Shown here: piece after piece, positions 38,788 through 50,427 of the stretch
How positions within the stretch are numbered: the stretch's first letter is position 1
How the letters are laid out: every line of letters begins with the position of its first letter
DNA from: Xenorhabdus anantnagensis
Lineage (GTDB): Bacteria > Pseudomonadota > Gammaproteobacteria > Enterobacterales > Enterobacteriaceae
DNA: 64,000 nucleotides
Assembly: GCF_028598555.1 (NCBI RefSeq)
Contig: NZ_JAQRFN010000006.1
Coordinates: forward strand, 120,543 to 184,542
Reading direction: 5' to 3'
Translations under genes and position numbers: made by a program
The notes under the pieces: generated by a model
The model's input: only the letters and a program-made list of their open reading frames with translations
Databases searched by the model: none
Told to the model about the DNA's origin: nothing

Positions 38788-39588
38788 TCAAAAATAAAAT
38801 GCCAACCAAGAACGGATAGTAACTCCATAATGGTCATGAAGAAGTTTGATGCTCATCAAAAAAGAAATAGTCACCAACATCGGACGAATAAGTTTCTGCC
38901 CTCTGCTCAGCACCAAACCGGCGCCTAACCTCGCACCAATCATTTGCCCTATCAGCATCACAGAACCCACCAGCCATAAGACCTGTCCACCAAGAATAAA
39001 GAACCCCAAGGCACCGATGTTAGATGCAAAGTTCAGTACCTTGGCATGGGCTGTTGCTTTTGCCAAATTGTAGCCACAAAACATGACATAAGAGAGCGCG
39101 AAAAAAGATCCCGTTCCCGGCCCAAACACGCCATCGTAAAAGCCAACCCCACACCCGGCGAGACAACCAAATGCAATTGGACCAAGACGACGTTGCCGAT
39201 CTTCTGCTCCAATATTCGGCACCAATAGAAAATAAAGGCCGATAATTATCACCAAAGCCGGTAATAAATAACGCAGAAAATCCGGTGACACAAATTGAAC
39301 CAGCAAAGCTCCCAACATGGCACCCATTATTGTCATGACAATCGCAAAACGCTGGGAACGCAAATCCACTATACCGCGACGGATAAAATAAAGGCTGGCA
39401 GATAAAGAGCTACCCACAGCCTGTAATTTATTTGTTGCCAGTGTCTGAACAGGGGAAACCCCTGCTGATAGCAAGGCGGGAATGGTCAATAATCCACCGC
39501 CCCCTGCAATAGAATCGATAAATCCCGCAACTAGCGCAACCAAAAAGAGGAAACCATAAATTTCCGGCCCTAACAATGTCCATTCCAT
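38788..39588 (-). CDS. yfcA: TauE/SafE family permease YfcA
   Basis: A 266-residue inner-membrane protein with about eight helices; the signature FIDSIAGGGGLLTIPAL and the second-half GFYDGVFGPGTGSF match the TauE/SafE anion/sulfonate exporter family. E. coli YfcA matches through NLAKATAHAKVLNFASNIG. Start taken at ATG 39588 (GGTGA upstream); GTG at 39600 in frame is possible. In E. coli mepA lies between aroC and yfcA; here only about 90 bases do. Confidence 0.9.
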   Translation of the reverse strand: MEWTLLGPEIYGFLFLVALVAGFIDSIAGGGGLLTIPALLSAGVSPVQTLATNKLQAVGSSLSASLYFIRRGIVDLRSQRFAIVMTIMGAMLGALLVQFVSPDFLRYLLPALVIIIGLYFLLVPNIGAEDRQRRLGPIAFGCLAGCGVGFYDGVFGPGTGSFFALSYVMFCGYNLAKATAHAKVLNFASNIGALGFFILGGQVLWLVGSVMLIGQMIGARLGAGLVLSRGQKLIRPMLVTISFLMSIKLLHDHYGVTIRSWLAFYF

Positions 39589-39676
39589 TATACATTTCAC
39601 CAGAAAACTGCTTGCTTATTATCACGATGCCTTTCAGCACCTGCCGGGGCGCTTATATCAGGAGCCTCTTCCTGAA

Positions 39677-40762
39677 CTACCAACGTGGAAGCGGGGATCT
39701 CACATCAGCACATTGTGCCCGCTGACGTAATGAGTGGTCCATAAGCACAATCGCCATCATTGCTTCTGCAATAGGCACAGCCCGGATACCAACACAAGGA
39801 TCGTGTCGGCCACGAGTTACCATATCCACCTCTTCTCCCTGGCGATTGATTGTCTTACCTGGCACCATAATGCTGGATGTCGGTTTCAGGGCAATATGCG
39901 CAACAATTGGCTGACTACTGCTAATCCCGCCTAAAATGCCACCAGCATGATTAGTGGTAAATCCCTCAGTCGTAATTTCATCGCGGTTTTCGCTTCCACG
40001 TAAATTTACAACACCGAAACCATCACCGATTTCAACGCCTTTCACCGCGTTAATACTCATCAAGGCGTGAGCTATATCTGCATCCAAACGGTCAAACACT
40101 GGTTCGCCCAATCCCGCAGGTACGTTTTCAGCAACTACACTGACTCTCGCGCCAATGGAATCGCCTTCTTTTTTCAATGCCCGAAGCAATTCATCAAGTT
40201 GGGTCAGTTTACTGGCGTCGGGACAGAAAAAAGGGTTCTGTTCAACAAGATCCCAATCTTTCAGTTCACAATGAATATCACCCATCTGGGTCAGGCAGGC
40301 ACGAATAAGAATCCCGTGTTTTTCGAATAAGTATTTTTTAGCAATTGCCCCTGCTGCGACGCGCATCGCGGTTTCACGAGCTGATGAACGTCCGCCACCA
40401 CGATAATCACGCAGTCCATATTTTTGTTCGTAGGTATAGTCAGCATGGCCTGGGCGGAAAACATCTTTAATCGCACTGTAATCTTGTGAACGCTGATCGG
40501 TGTTTTCAATCATCAGGCCAATACTGGTCCCTGTTGTCACTCCGTCAAAAACACCTGAAAGAATACGAACTTGATCTGGTTCACGACGCTGTGTCGTATA
40601 ACGGGAAGTGCCCGGGCGACGTCTGTCCAAGTCAATTTGCAAATCAGCTTCTGTAATAGCAATGCCTGGTGGAACACCATCAACAATGCATCCCAGTGCG
40701 ATTCCGTGAGATTCACCAAATGTGGTGACACGAAAAAACTGCCCAATACTATTTCCTGCCAT
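39677..40762 (-). CDS. aroC: Chorismate synthase
   Basis: A 361-residue FMN-dependent enzyme that makes chorismate from EPSP, last step of the shikimate pathway. Family signatures: [18 protein letters not shown] at the start, [29 protein letters not shown], and [22 protein letters not shown]. Follows prmB on the same strand. Confidence 0.98.
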   Translation of the reverse strand: MAGNSIGQFFRVTTFGESHGIALGCIVDGVPPGIAITEADLQIDLDRRRPGTSRYTTQRREPDQVRILSGVFDGVTTGTSIGLMIENTDQRSQDYSAIKDVFRPGHADYTYEQKYGLRDYRGGGRSSARETAMRVAAGAIAKKYLFEKHGILIRACLTQMGDIHCELKDWDLVEQNPFFCPDASKLTQLDELLRALKKEGDSIGARVSVVAENVPAGLGEPVFDRLDADIAHALMSINAVKGVEIGDGFGVVNLRGSENRDEITTEGFTTNHAGGILGGISSSQPIVAHIALKPTSSIMVPGKTINRQGEEVDMVTRGRHDPCVGIRAVPIAEAMMAIVLMDHSLRQRAQCADVRSPLPRW

Positions 40763-40976
40763 TCCTACCCTGCCATCATTATTTATGCGTTAAAAATGAG
40801 ATCGAATAACAATAACTCACCCAATGATTAAAACCTATCTTATTTCAGCAATTTTATTTGCCTTTAAACCCATCATATTTCAAACCACAATGTTATTGGC
40901 TACGCTATGGCTTTCACTTGATTAGGTATCATTTAATATAGTGTCTGTTTTAATCATTGAGTACTATGAAAAATTA
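40763..40976. other. aroC-prmB spacer with degenerate dispersed repeat
   Basis: About 210 non-coding bases. ACCCATCATATTTCAAA followed later by TTATTGGCTACGC resembles a worn copy of the palindromic repeat at 17139/19459. No gene is seen. Confidence 0.45.
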
Positions 40977-41909
40977 TTAATCTTTGAATTGTTGGAAATA
41001 TTCGTGATGCTCAACCAGTTGCTGGCGAGTCAGCATGAAAACACCATCACCACCATGTTCGAACTCTAACCATGTAAATGGCACTTCTGGATATTGTTCA
41101 ATCAGATGTACCATGCTGTTACCGACTTCACAAATAAGCACCCCGTCTTCCGTGAGGAAATCAGGAGCTGTCGCCAGAATACGGCGAGCCAGTTGCAATC
41201 CATCAACTCCCGCAGCCAATCCCAATTCAGGTTCACAGCGGAATTCGTCTGGTAGATCGTCCATGTCTTCTTCATCCACATATGGAGGATTAGTGACAAT
41301 AAGATCATATTTTATTGGTGGCATATCGCGGAAGAGATCCGAATGAATCGGAATGACACGATGGGAAAGACCGTGATTCTCGATATTCTGCTCAGTGATC
41401 GCCAGCGCATCAGCTGAAATGTCAACTGCATCCACTTCCGCTTCAGGAAATGCATGAGCACATGCAATTGCAATACAACCGCTGCCAGTGCAAAGATCCA
41501 AAATGGTCGATGGTTCATGTGAAATCAGCCCTGCAAATTGATTGTTAATCAATTCGCCAATCGGTGAACGAGGAACCAGAACCCGTTCATCGACATAAAA
41601 TTCGTGACCACAGAACCAAGCACGATTTGTCAGGTAAGCGACTGGAATACGCTCATTAATACGACGTAAAACACACTCAACAATGCGATGGCGCTCTGTT
41701 GATGTTAAGCGCGATGTCATCATTGTTTCGGGAATATCCAGAGGCAAATGCAACGTGGGAAGAACTAATTGTAAAGCCTCATCCCACGGATTATCCGTTC
41801 CGTGCCCATAATAGATATTGGCAGCATTAAAACAACTGGTAGACCAACGCAGCATATCCTGAATGGTCTGTAACTCTGTAACAGCCTCATCTAAAAAAAT
41901 CTTATCCAA
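40977..41909 (-). CDS. prmB: Ribosomal protein uL3 glutamine methyltransferase PrmB
   Basis: A 310-residue N5-glutamine methyltransferase acting on ribosomal protein L3. SAM motif [16 protein letters not shown], catalytic NPPY in [18 protein letters not shown] and the family start [18 protein letters not shown] are present. In E. coli smrB is its direct divergent neighbour; here the hut locus lies between. Confidence 0.96.
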   Translation of the reverse strand: MDKIFLDEAVTELQTIQDMLRWSTSCFNAANIYYGHGTDNPWDEALQLVLPTLHLPLDIPETMMTSRLTSTERHRIVECVLRRINERIPVAYLTNRAWFCGHEFYVDERVLVPRSPIGELINNQFAGLISHEPSTILDLCTGSGCIAIACAHAFPEAEVDAVDISADALAITEQNIENHGLSHRVIPIHSDLFRDMPPIKYDLIVTNPPYVDEEDMDDLPDEFRCEPELGLAAGVDGLQLARRILATAPDFLTEDGVLICEVGNSMVHLIEQYPEVPFTWLEFEHGGDGVFMLTRQQLVEHHEYFQQFKD

Positions 41910-42134
41910 AAACCACCTCCAAATAATAAAAATGCATTAACGCGCTAGTTTGCCATGTTCCCTGACACAAATCAGCTTTCTGAACATGCGAATTATCTCA
42001 AGAATCGATTGTCTTTGGGAGAAAAGAAGGCATTAGAGGAAAAAGCGTATTAGAGGAAAAAGAAAGCATTGGGAGAGAAAATCGTATAATGCCACCCTAC
42101 ACAAGCAGAGCGGCATGTTTAGATCAGTTGCTGG
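41910..42134. other. prmB upstream spacer with short duplications
   Basis: A 225-base spacer. At 42032-42065 a 17-bp unit (ATTAGAGGAAAAAGCGT) is duplicated with related GGGAGA(A)AA stretches around it. No gene is supported. Confidence 0.5.
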
Positions 42135-43493
42135 TTATTTGGCTTTTTTCACCCACAAATAATAGCTTATGGTCAATAATGCTATCCATACCACCCCAAC
42201 ATACAATGCAATTCGGGTATTGGGGAAATAGCCTAATACAGCAATAACAAATGCCATAAAAGCTATGGTCAGAATCGGTGCAACAGGCCAAAAAGGTACT
42301 GGGAATTTAAGCTGTTTGGCTTCTTCTGCCGGCATTTTACGGCGCATAATATATTGTGACAGCAAAATCATCAACCATACCCAAACGGTGGCAAATGTCG
42401 CGATAGAAGCAATGATGACGAAGACTTTTTCTGGCAGAAAATAATTTAAAACAACACCTATCAACAAGATCCCTGACATTACCAGCACTGTGACCCACGG
42501 TACTCCGCTTTTAGTCAATTGCGTAAAAGTAGCCGGGGCCTGTTTTTCCTGCGCCATACCATACATCATCCTCCCGGCGCCGAAAATATCACTGTTGATC
42601 GCAGAAATTGCAGCGGTAATCACGACAATATTCAAAATATTGGCTGCTAAATCAACTCCTAAACTAGAGAATATCTGAACAAATGGACTGCCACTTTGTC
42701 CCACTTGATTCCACGGATAAATGCACATCAAAACAAACAGTGTAAGAACATAAAATAGTAAGATACGGAACGGAACGGCATTGATTGCCCGTGGGATGGA
42801 TTTTTCCGGATTTTTAGCTTCACTGGCTGTGATACCAATAACTTCAATACCTCCAAAGGCAAACATAACGACCGTAAACGAGGCTATCACTCCCGCGATG
42901 CCGTTAGGCATGAATCCACCATGTTCCCATAAGTTAGACAGGCCAGTGACATGACCCGTTTCTTGACCAAATCCATATATCATTATGGCAAAACCGCCGA
43001 TAATCATGGCAATAATTGCAGCAACCTTAATGATAGAAAGCCAAAATTCCATTTCACCAAAGACTTTGACGTTACACAGGTTTATTGCCCCAATGAAAAA
43101 GACAATGCTAAGTACCCAAATCCACTGTTCAACATGGGGAAACCAGAGCTTCATGTAGATGCCGAACGCGGTGACGTCAGCAAGACAAACAACTAACATT
43201 TCAAAAACGTAAGTCCATCCGGTCAGAAAACCCGCCAGTGGCCCTAAATAGTGGGTGGCATAATAAGAGAAAGATCCCGGTGCAGAACGATGTACCGCCA
43301 TTTCCCCCAATGCCCGCATGACCATGAATACTGCCGCGCCACCTATTGCATAAGCCAACAATACCGCTGGCCCCGCCGCTTTAATGGCCTCCGCTGAACC
43401 GTAGAAAAGACCTGTGCCAATTGCCGATCCCAGAGCCATAAATCGAATGTGGCGAACGCTCAGCCCTCGCTTGAGTTGTGAGATGTTTTGCAT
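42135..43493 (-). CDS. Amino acid permease (ProY/HutT-like), probable histidine transporter
   Basis: A 452-residue APC-family permease with twelve hydrophobic segments. Start of the LysP/ProY group: [33 protein letters not shown]; later [19 protein letters not shown] and [21 protein letters not shown]. It closely follows the ProY type. As it lies immediately downstream of hutU-hutH on the same strand, histidine or urocanate uptake is the likely job. Confidence 0.87.
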   Translation of the reverse strand: MQNISQLKRGLSVRHIRFMALGSAIGTGLFYGSAEAIKAAGPAVLLAYAIGGAAVFMVMRALGEMAVHRSAPGSFSYYATHYLGPLAGFLTGWTYVFEMLVVCLADVTAFGIYMKLWFPHVEQWIWVLSIVFFIGAINLCNVKVFGEMEFWLSIIKVAAIIAMIIGGFAIMIYGFGQETGHVTGLSNLWEHGGFMPNGIAGVIASFTVVMFAFGGIEVIGITASEAKNPEKSIPRAINAVPFRILLFYVLTLFVLMCIYPWNQVGQSGSPFVQIFSSLGVDLAANILNIVVITAAISAINSDIFGAGRMMYGMAQEKQAPATFTQLTKSGVPWVTVLVMSGILLIGVVLNYFLPEKVFVIIASIATFATVWVWLMILLSQYIMRRKMPAEEAKQLKFPVPFWPVAPILTIAFMAFVIAVLGYFPNTRIALYVGVVWIALLTISYYLWVKKAK

Positions 43494-43585
43494 GATTTAT
43501 CCTTGTGTCTTTTATTATTAGATTGGAAGAGATAAATACTACGATAAGGCCGAATGCTATCCGGCCTAAAACGATGTGTTTGTAC

Positions 43586-45145
43586 TTAGTTTTCTATGAT
43601 TTCTATGTTTTCTATGTTTTCTATGATCTTGCCAACAGGCAACAATGCAGAAAGTTGCTGCTCAGCCAACAACTGGATTGCTTCCTCAATATCCGGTGCG
43701 AAAAAGCGATCTTTATCATAATGCGCGACTTTATTGCGGAGAATATGGCGGGCTTTCTCCAAAATCAGGCTGCTCTGCAAGCCATGACGAAAATCCATGC
43801 CCTGACATGCCGCCAACCATTCAATTGCTAAAATTCCACGCACGTTATCTGCCATTTCCCACAGGCGACGACCTGCGGCGGGTGCCATTGAAACGTGATC
43901 TTCCTGATTGGCAGAAGTTGGCAGACTATCGACACTGGAAGGATGCGCCAACGCTTTGTTTTCACTTGCCAGAGCCGCCGCAGTCACTTGAGCAATCATA
44001 AAACCGGAGTTCACACCGCTGTTTTTGACCAAGAATGGTGGCAACTGGGACATATTACCGTCCATTAGCAAGGCAATACGGCGTTCCGACAATGAACCAA
44101 TTTCTGCCAAAGCGATCGCCAGATTATCCGATGCCATAGCAACGGGTTCAGCGTGGAAGTTACCACCAGAAATCACTTCATCTTCTTCAGCAAATACCAG
44201 CGGATTATCTGAAACCGCATTGGCTTCAATCATAATTACGTCAGCAGCATGGCGGATTTGGGTTAAACAAGCCCCCATTACTTGTGGCTGGCAGCGCAAT
44301 GAATAAGGATCTTGGACTTTCGGGCAGTTTTTGTGCGAGTCAGAAATTCCACTCTGGTCTTCCAATACCAAACGGTAAAGGGCTGCCACATCAATTTGGC
44401 CTTTCTGACCTCGCGCACCATGAATACGCGCATCAAATGGTTTACGGGAGCCAAGCGCGGCTTCAACAGACAAGGCACCACAAATAATAGCTGATGCAAG
44501 TAAATCTTCAGCGGCAAAAAGCCCTTTCAAAGCAAAAGCTGTAGAAGTTTGTGTACCATTCAGTAGCGCCAGCCCTTCTTTTGCAACCAAACAAATCGGC
44601 TTGAGTCCTGCTTTTTCCAGTGCGACTTTTGCTGGCAGCCATTCACCACGATAGCGGGCTTTCCCTTCTCCCAACAATAACAGGCTCATATGTGCCAATG
44701 GAGCCAAGTCACCGGAAGCCCCCACTGAACCTTTGCTTGGAATGCAAGGATAAATTTCAGCGTTGACCAAGGCAACCAGCCCCTGAATCACCTCCAGACG
44801 AATGCCAGAGTAGCCACGGGCAAGGCTGTTGATTTTCAGTACCATAATCAATCGGACAATTTCATCCGGCAGAGGCTCACCGACTCCCGCAGCATGTGAC
44901 AGCACGATGGAGCGCTGCAATTCTTCCAAATCCTGTTCAGCAATACGGGTATTCGCCAGTAAGCCAAAACCTGTATTGATACCATAAGCCGTTCTGTTTT
45001 CACTGATGATGCGATTCACACAAGCGACACTGCTCTCAATGGCAGGAAAGCATTGTTCGTCCAAACTAATGTGAACAGGATGCTGATAAACATGGCGTAA
45101 TTCTTCAAGTGTCATTTTTCCCGGATGAATAGTAATGTTTCTCAT
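43586..45145 (-). CDS. hutH: Histidine ammonia-lyase HutH
   Basis: A 519-residue lyase converting histidine to urocanate. The MIO-forming Ala-Ser-Gly is in [36 protein letters not shown] and [22 protein letters not shown] are family signatures. The C-terminus ends with a repeated IEN (…[13 protein letters not shown]) made by 9-bp repeats. Starts 14 bases after hutU, so co-transcribed. Confidence 0.97.
   Translation of the reverse strand: MRNITIHPGKMTLEELRHVYQHPVHISLDEQCFPAIESSVACVNRIISENRTAYGINTGFGLLANTRIAEQDLEELQRSIVLSHAAGVGEPLPDEIVRLIMVLKINSLARGYSGIRLEVIQGLVALVNAEIYPCIPSKGSVGASGDLAPLAHMSLLLLGEGKARYRGEWLPAKVALEKAGLKPICLVAKEGLALLNGTQTSTAFALKGLFAAEDLLASAIICGALSVEAALGSRKPFDARIHGARGQKGQIDVAALYRLVLEDQSGISDSHKNCPKVQDPYSLRCQPQVMGACLTQIRHAADVIMIEANAVSDNPLVFAEEDEVISGGNFHAEPVAMASDNLAIALAEIGSLSERRIALLMDGNMSQLPPFLVKNSGVNSGFMIAQVTAAALASENKALAHPSSVDSLPTSANQEDHVSMAPAAGRRLWEMADNVRGILAIEWLAACQGMDFRHGLQSSLILEKARHILRNKVAHYDKDRFFAPDIEEAIQLLAEQQLSALLPVGKIIENIENIEIIEN
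43591..43626. repeat. 9-bp tandem repeat x4 at the hutH 3' end
   Basis: TTTCTATGA / TTTCTATGT units in a row encode the last residues of HutH (Ile-Glu-Asn/Ile on the minus strand) and abut its stop codon. The array keeps the frame. Confidence 0.9.
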
Positions 45146-45159
45146 TTCAACAACGCTCC

Positions 45160-46854
45160 TTATTTTGTATCAGACACTGGCAGGTCTAACATTGGCAGGT
45201 TTAGTCCCTGCTCTTTCGCACACTGGATAGCTACCTCATAACCCGCATCAGCATGGCGCATAACTCCCGTTGCTGGATCGTTGTGTAATACACGGGCAAT
45301 GCGTTCAGCGGCTTCATCAGTTCCATCACAAACAATGACCATGCCGGAATGTTGAGAGAACCCCATCCCAACGCCACCACCATGATGCAGAGAAACCCAT
45401 GTCGCTCCACTGGCGGTATTCAGCAAGGCATTCAACAACGGCCAATCAGAAACAGCGTCAGAACCATCTTGCATGGATTCAGTTTCACGATTAGGGCTGG
45501 CAACAGAGCCGGAATCCAAATGGTCACGGCCAATCACGATAGGTGCGGAAAGTTCCCCGCTGCGAACCATTTCATTGAATGCCAATCCTAATTTGGCACG
45601 ATCTCCCAAACCTACCCAGCAAATACGTGCAGGCAACCCTTGGAAACTGATGCGCTCTTTCGCCATATCCAACCAACGGTGTAAATGGGTGTCATCCGGC
45701 AATAACTCTTTGACTTTGGCATCAGTTTTATAAATATCTTCAGGATCACCGGAGAGTGCCGACCAGCGGAAAGGACCGATACCACGGCAGAACAGAGGAC
45801 GAATGTAGGCAGGAACAAATCCGGGGAAATCAAAGGCGTGTTCAACACCTGATTCTTTTGCCATTTGGCGGATGTTATTACCATAATCGAATGTAGGTAT
45901 GCCCTGCTTTTGGAAAGCCAGCATGGCTTCGACATGTACAGCCATCGACGCTTTTGCCGCTTGAATCACGACGTCTGGTTCACTTTCAGCACGGCGGCAG
46001 TACTCTTCCCATGTCCAACCAGCAGGCAAATAGCCATGTAATGGATCATGAGCGCTGGTCTGGTCTGTTACCATATCAGGACGCACACCACGGCGAACCA
46101 ATTCAGGCAAAATTTCAGCAGCATTAGCGCACAATGCTACAGATACTGCTTTGCCTTCTTGGGTATAACGTTCAATACGCGCCAAAGCATCATCCAAATC
46201 AACAGCCTGCTCATCCACATATTTGGTGCGCAAACGAAAATCAATGCGGCTTTGCTGGCACTCAATGGTCAATGAAGACACACCTGCCAATGTTGCAGCC
46301 AGTGGCTGGGCTCCACCCATTCCTCCCAAACCCGCAGTCAAAACCCAACGTCCGGTTAAGTTACCGCTGTAGTGTTGACGACCTGCTTCCACAAAAGTTT
46401 CGTAAGTACCCTGAACAATGCCCTGACTTCCAATGTAGATCCAACTACCGGCAGTCATCTGACCATACATTGCCAGTCCCTTGGCATCTAATTCATTAAA
46501 ATGTTCCCATGTCGCCCAATGTGGAACCAAATTCGAGTTTGCAATTAATACACGTGGGGCGTTCTCATGGGTTTTAAACACGCCCACGGGCTTACCGGAT
46601 TGCACCAGCAGGGTTTCGTCATTTTCCAGATTTTTCAGAGTTTCAACGATTTTTTCATAGCAAGCCCAGTTTCTGGCGGCACGACCAATTCCGCCATAAA
46701 CGACCAATTCGCAGGGATTTTCTGCTACATCGGGATCAAGATTATTCATGAGCATACGAAGTGGAGCTTCGGTCAACCAACTTTTTGCTGTGAGTTGCGT
46801 CCCTCTGGGAGAGCGAATGGTTACGTTGCTGAATTTATTATTTTGCATCGTCAC
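45160..46854 (-). CDS. hutU: Urocanate hydratase HutU
   Basis: A 564-residue NAD-dependent urocanase, second step of histidine degradation. Signatures include [31 protein letters not shown] and the active-site segment [15 protein letters not shown] with Cys in [12 protein letters not shown]. The GTG at 46854 is better spaced to AGGAAA than ATG at 46848; either is possible. A HutC-type operator lies 45 bases upstream. Heads the hutU-hutH-permease operon. Confidence 0.97.
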   Translation of the reverse strand: MTMQNNKFSNVTIRSPRGTQLTAKSWLTEAPLRMLMNNLDPDVAENPCELVVYGGIGRAARNWACYEKIVETLKNLENDETLLVQSGKPVGVFKTHENAPRVLIANSNLVPHWATWEHFNELDAKGLAMYGQMTAGSWIYIGSQGIVQGTYETFVEAGRQHYSGNLTGRWVLTAGLGGMGGAQPLAATLAGVSSLTIECQQSRIDFRLRTKYVDEQAVDLDDALARIERYTQEGKAVSVALCANAAEILPELVRRGVRPDMVTDQTSAHDPLHGYLPAGWTWEEYCRRAESEPDVVIQAAKASMAVHVEAMLAFQKQGIPTFDYGNNIRQMAKESGVEHAFDFPGFVPAYIRPLFCRGIGPFRWSALSGDPEDIYKTDAKVKELLPDDTHLHRWLDMAKERISFQGLPARICWVGLGDRAKLGLAFNEMVRSGELSAPIVIGRDHLDSGSVASPNRETESMQDGSDAVSDWPLLNALLNTASGATWVSLHHGGGVGMGFSQHSGMVIVCDGTDEAAERIARVLHNDPATGVMRHADAGYEVAIQCAKEQGLNLPMLDLPVSDTK

Positions 46855-46898
46855 GGTTTTTTCCTATTTCATCTTTATGGATTTTGTTAATTGTATAG

Positions 46899-46920
46899 TT
46901 GTATATACATGTATATTCAA
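46899..46920. promoter_or_regulatory. HutC-type operator upstream of hutU
   Basis: A 22-bp palindrome with one mismatched pair, left half TTGTATATACA, centre CATG. It resembles the TTGTATATACAA-type sites bound by HutC repressors, and a similar half occurs before hutI. Urocanate would relieve repression. Confidence 0.75.
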
Positions 46921-47088
46921 TAGGCAAAAATGTGACGAAGATAAAGTTGATAATACGGAGAGCAATACTATTTATGATAAAAATCAATAAAATGACAATG
47001 ATTTATTCCGTGATAAATAGGGAAATATTTTTGCTGGTTTTGTGTTTAATGTCACATTGATTTTACATTCCTGTCACAATGATTGATG

Positions 47089-47128
47089 AAAAAACCTCTT
47101 CTGCCCAAAAAGGAAAAAGAGGTTTTTT
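47089..47128 (-). terminator. Terminator after hutC
   Basis: AAAACCTCTT / AAGAGGTTTT stem with A and T tracts on both sides ends the hutI-hutG-hutC transcript and could work in both directions. Confidence 0.85.
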
Positions 47129-47145
47129 GTGGTTGGATAGACAAA

Positions 47146-47865
47146 CTATGAACTAAAACGTCCTTTCAATTTATATCGATGCCCTGGAAACAATAACTTA
47201 GCACTGGAAACAATAAATTCCTTCGACCAAGTGCGGCGGCTAATTAACAAACAAGGTGTATTGACTTCAATTTGCAATAATCGACAAGAACGGGCATCTC
47301 CCGCAACGGCTTCAACAACATGCTCTCCTTCTGTCAGTGGTGCGACCTGAGATAAGTAATCATGGGCCGTTTGCTGACTAAAATCTTGCCTCACATACTC
47401 CGGTGCTGCCTGAACATTGACATAGCGATCCTCAATTTGCACCGGTACATCATTTTCATAATGGACAATGATGGAATGATAAAGAAGTGTGCCTACTGCA
47501 ATATTGAATTCCACAGCCTGAGTCATATTGGCGTTCACTTCAGAGAGTTTCAGCACCTTGCAACTATGTCGGTTAGAGCGGGAAGCAATTTCATCTGCAA
47601 TACTGTGGATCTCAAATAAAGCAGATTGCCCTTTCGGCTCAGAAACAAACGATCCCACTCCTTGCAAACGAAATAGAAAACCTTCTGCCGTTAGCTCCCT
47701 CAATGCTCTGTTAGCCGTCATGCGACTACAGTTAAATCGCTTGACCAGTTCAGCTTCCGAAGGAACCCGATCATGCGGTTTCCATTCCCCCGTATAGATT
47801 TTTTCAATAATCGCTTGTTTAACTTTTGCATACAAAGGCACGGGTTTATTTTTGCTCTCTTCCAC
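47146..47865 (-). CDS. hutC: Histidine utilisation repressor HutC
   Basis: A 239-residue GntR-family repressor. The N-terminal winged helix has PLYAKVKQAIIEKIYTGEW and VPSEAELVKRFNCSRMTANRALREL; the C-terminal UTRA domain binds urocanate (FEIHSIADEIASRS; HSIIVHYENDVPVQIEDRYVN). GTG start with GGAGGAG upstream. Last gene of hutI-hutG-hutC, so it controls its own operon through the site before hutI. Confidence 0.95.
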   Translation of the reverse strand: MEESKNKPVPLYAKVKQAIIEKIYTGEWKPHDRVPSEAELVKRFNCSRMTANRALRELTAEGFLFRLQGVGSFVSEPKGQSALFEIHSIADEIASRSNRHSCKVLKLSEVNANMTQAVEFNIAVGTLLYHSIIVHYENDVPVQIEDRYVNVQAAPEYVRQDFSQQTAHDYLSQVAPLTEGEHVVEAVAGDARSCRLLQIEVNTPCLLISRRTWSKEFIVSSAKLLFPGHRYKLKGRFSS

Positions 47866-47896
47866 TTATTCTCCTCCACTGACGCTCCTCATCAGC

Positions 47897-48856
47897 CTAT
47901 CCGTTCCACCAGTGCACCAACTGCCATGCCAGACGAGCGGCCGCTTTCCCGCCCATTCCTTGAATATCATACAAAGGATTAAGCTCAACTAAATCTACGG
48001 CTTGCAATTTTTTGCTCTGACAGATGAGTTGAACCAATGGCAATAAACGCTCCAGTGGAATCCCCAGCGCCGCAGGGGCAGAAACGGCGGGCATTTGCCA
48101 AATTGGCAACACGTCCAAATCAATCGTCATATAAATAATATCAACCTGATTGATTATATCTTGCAGTTGCTGCTGTACCTTATCCAACATGGATTCAACG
48201 CAATGAGTATCCCAAATAATTGTGACATCAAGATGATTAGCTTCATCCAATAACGCTTGGGTATTTGATGCCAAACTAGCTCCAACACAACTGTAGTTAA
48301 ATGGGCGATGATTCTGCTGGCAGTAATGGGCAAGTTGCCGAAATGGGGTTCCTGATGTGGGCTGCGGCGCATTTCGCAGATCCAAATGTGCATCAAAATT
48401 GATGATGCCAACACGCCGCTCTGGGAACGCACGGTAAATCCCCATTCCATGGGCAAATGCGGTTTCATGTCCACCACCAAAGATCAGCGTCTTCATATTA
48501 TGCTGCTGGCATTCATATACCGCATCACTGAGTGCCTTCTGCGCCTCACTCAATTCACCAGGATTGGCGCGAATATTTCCTAAATCCACCAACCTATCAT
48601 GGCCATCATAACTCGCTAAGTTTGCCAACGATTGGCGCAAATATTCAGGTCCCGATTTCGCGCCCAGACGCCCCTGATTGAGTTTGACGCCTTCATCGCA
48701 TTCAAATCCCAATAGCGCAATGTGGTGAGGAAATTCTGCTGGAGTGAAACTGACAGGTTGTTTTATTGTTTGGAATACACGTAATGCATTATCAGCTTCT
48801 GCAAGATCATTACGCCCTTGCCAAATATTTTCTGATGTTGGATGCCATAGATTCAT
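47897..48856 (-). CDS. hutG: Formimidoylglutamase HutG
   Basis: A 319-residue ureohydrolase (arginase fold) that hydrolyses formimidoylglutamate to glutamate and formamide. Mn ligands are visible in GGGHETAFAHG, INFDAHLDLR and YMTIDLDVLP. Follows hutI by 18 bases. Confidence 0.95.
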   Translation of the reverse strand: MNLWHPTSENIWQGRNDLAEADNALRVFQTIKQPVSFTPAEFPHHIALLGFECDEGVKLNQGRLGAKSGPEYLRQSLANLASYDGHDRLVDLGNIRANPGELSEAQKALSDAVYECQQHNMKTLIFGGGHETAFAHGMGIYRAFPERRVGIINFDAHLDLRNAPQPTSGTPFRQLAHYCQQNHRPFNYSCVGASLASNTQALLDEANHLDVTIIWDTHCVESMLDKVQQQLQDIINQVDIIYMTIDLDVLPIWQMPAVSAPAALGIPLERLLPLVQLICQSKKLQAVDLVELNPLYDIQGMGGKAAARLAWQLVHWWNG

Positions 48857-48874
48857 ATTTTTTCCTCGCCACCG

Positions 48875-50245
48875 TTAATTATCGCAAATAGGATGTTCGT
48901 TAAGATAATTTAATTCGCTAAGGCGATTTAATTGATCACGATGCATGATTTCACCGTGATAAACACGATAAACCAGTGGGTTATGTCCCAGTTCGTACAA
49001 GATATCAACCGGATTCTGGGCGTCCCATACAATAAAATCAGCCATAAAACCTGCTGCCAATTGACCATGACTATCCGCTCGTCCTAATGCCCGGGCAGCA
49101 TGAATAGTTACTCCCTGCCACACTTCTTCTGGCGTTAAACCAAATTGTACGCAAGCCATATTCATGATCAGGCGTAAAGAAGCAAAAGGACTGGTGCCGG
49201 GGTTGAAATCTGTCGAAATAGCCATCGGGACACCATATTGGCGCAATAACGCAATGGGAGGGCGTTTAGTTTCCCTCAGAAAATAAAATGCTCCGGGCAG
49301 CAACACAGCTACTGTTCCACTACGGCTGAGAGCTTCAATTCCCTTTTCATCCAAATGCTCAATGTGATCAACTGACAAACCTTGATATTCAGCAACCAGT
49401 TCGCTTCCTCCCAAATTGGAAAGTTGCTCAACATGGCCTTTCACGGGAATATTCAGCCGTTTTGCTGTTGCAAAAAGACGCTTGGTTTGCTTCAGATTGA
49501 AACCAACAGTTTCGCAAAATACATCTACAGCTTCGAATAACTGTTTTTGCCAGAGAGTGGGCAGGATGGAATCACAGACTAAATCGATATAGGCATCAGG
49601 ATCATGTTTATATTCAGGAGGGACGGCATGAGCAGAAAGTAATGTCGGGCTAATTTCGATGGGGTTTTTCTGTGCCAGTGTCCGCACGACATTCAACTGT
49701 TTTTCTTCATTTATCAGATCCAGCCCATAACCTGATTTCATTTCAATTGTTGTCACACCTTCGGCAATCAATGCATTAAGACGCTTCTGGGACACGATTT
49801 CCAATTGTTGAGCTGAACTATTACGAGTGGCATTGACTGTGGAATTAATACCTCCACCTTTTGCACTAATTTCTTCATAAGAAACGCCATTCAAGCGCTG
49901 TTCCCACTCAGAAGCTCTATTGCCGCCAAAAACTAAGTGAGTGTGGCAATCGATCAAGCCCGGTGTGATTAGCCGCTGCTCCACATCTATAATCTTACAC
50001 TGGTTGGCTGGTATGCTACCCATCGGCAAAATCGCCAAGATCTTTTCATCCCTCACAATAAGATCATGCTGTTCTAATATGCCGTAACTGCTGAGACCAT
50101 CAATATGGTCACTATAAATTTTGTCACCATCACCATTTGCACGGTAAGTGTTTTTAATTGCAGGGTTCATTGTAGCAAGTTTGGCATTGCGCCATATGAC
50201 ATCAGTGTCTCTTAGTTCAATCGACATTGTTAGTTCAATCGACAT
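48875..50245 (-). CDS. hutI: Imidazolonepropionase HutI
   Basis: A 456-residue amidohydrolase-fold enzyme, third step of histidine degradation. Metal ligands in [22 protein letters not shown] and VDHIEHL, plus [14 protein letters not shown] near the C-terminus. The first codons are duplicated ([15 protein letters not shown]), so starts at 50245 and 50227 are both possible; AGGATGG precedes the first. Heads hutI-hutG-hutC. Confidence 0.95.
   Translation of the reverse strand: MSIELTMSIELRDTDVIWRNAKLATMNPAIKNTYRANGDGDKIYSDHIDGLSSYGILEQHDLIVRDEKILAILPMGSIPANQCKIIDVEQRLITPGLIDCHTHLVFGGNRASEWEQRLNGVSYEEISAKGGGINSTVNATRNSSAQQLEIVSQKRLNALIAEGVTTIEMKSGYGLDLINEEKQLNVVRTLAQKNPIEISPTLLSAHAVPPEYKHDPDAYIDLVCDSILPTLWQKQLFEAVDVFCETVGFNLKQTKRLFATAKRLNIPVKGHVEQLSNLGGSELVAEYQGLSVDHIEHLDEKGIEALSRSGTVAVLLPGAFYFLRETKRPPIALLRQYGVPMAISTDFNPGTSPFASLRLIMNMACVQFGLTPEEVWQGVTIHAARALGRADSHGQLAAGFMADFIVWDAQNPVDILYELGHNPLVYRVYHGEIMHRDQLNRLSELNYLNEHPICDN
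50210..50245. repeat. 18-bp tandem duplication at the hutI start
   Basis: The 18-bp unit CATTGTTAGTTCAATCGA is present twice, in frame, duplicating the start codon and five codons. Confidence 0.9.
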
Positions 50246-50285
50246 TGTACCATCCTGTTATTTTTCTTGTTTGTATCAGACCTCA

Positions 50286-50302
50286 TGTTGTATATACATT
50301 TA
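50286..50302. promoter_or_regulatory. HutC-type operator upstream of hutI
   Basis: TGTTGTATATACATTTA lies about 45 bases before the hutI start; its TTGTATATACAT half is identical to the site before hutU. Confidence 0.65.
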
Positions 50303-50427
50303 TTTTATAACCAAACATAATTGTCAAATCATTTTGTGAACAACTTGTTACTTAAAACAATAGCTTCCAAGAAAAATCACAAAAAATCATGTACACTTAC
50401 CAAAAGTTGTAAGCAAATTAACGTGCA

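Noticed and set aside
43645..44001. Plus-strand frame within hutH
   Set aside because: Shadow frame; hutH is complete on the other strand.
49000..49060. Mobile element insertion around the hut locus
   Set aside because: No transposase, terminal repeats or target duplication are visible at either border.
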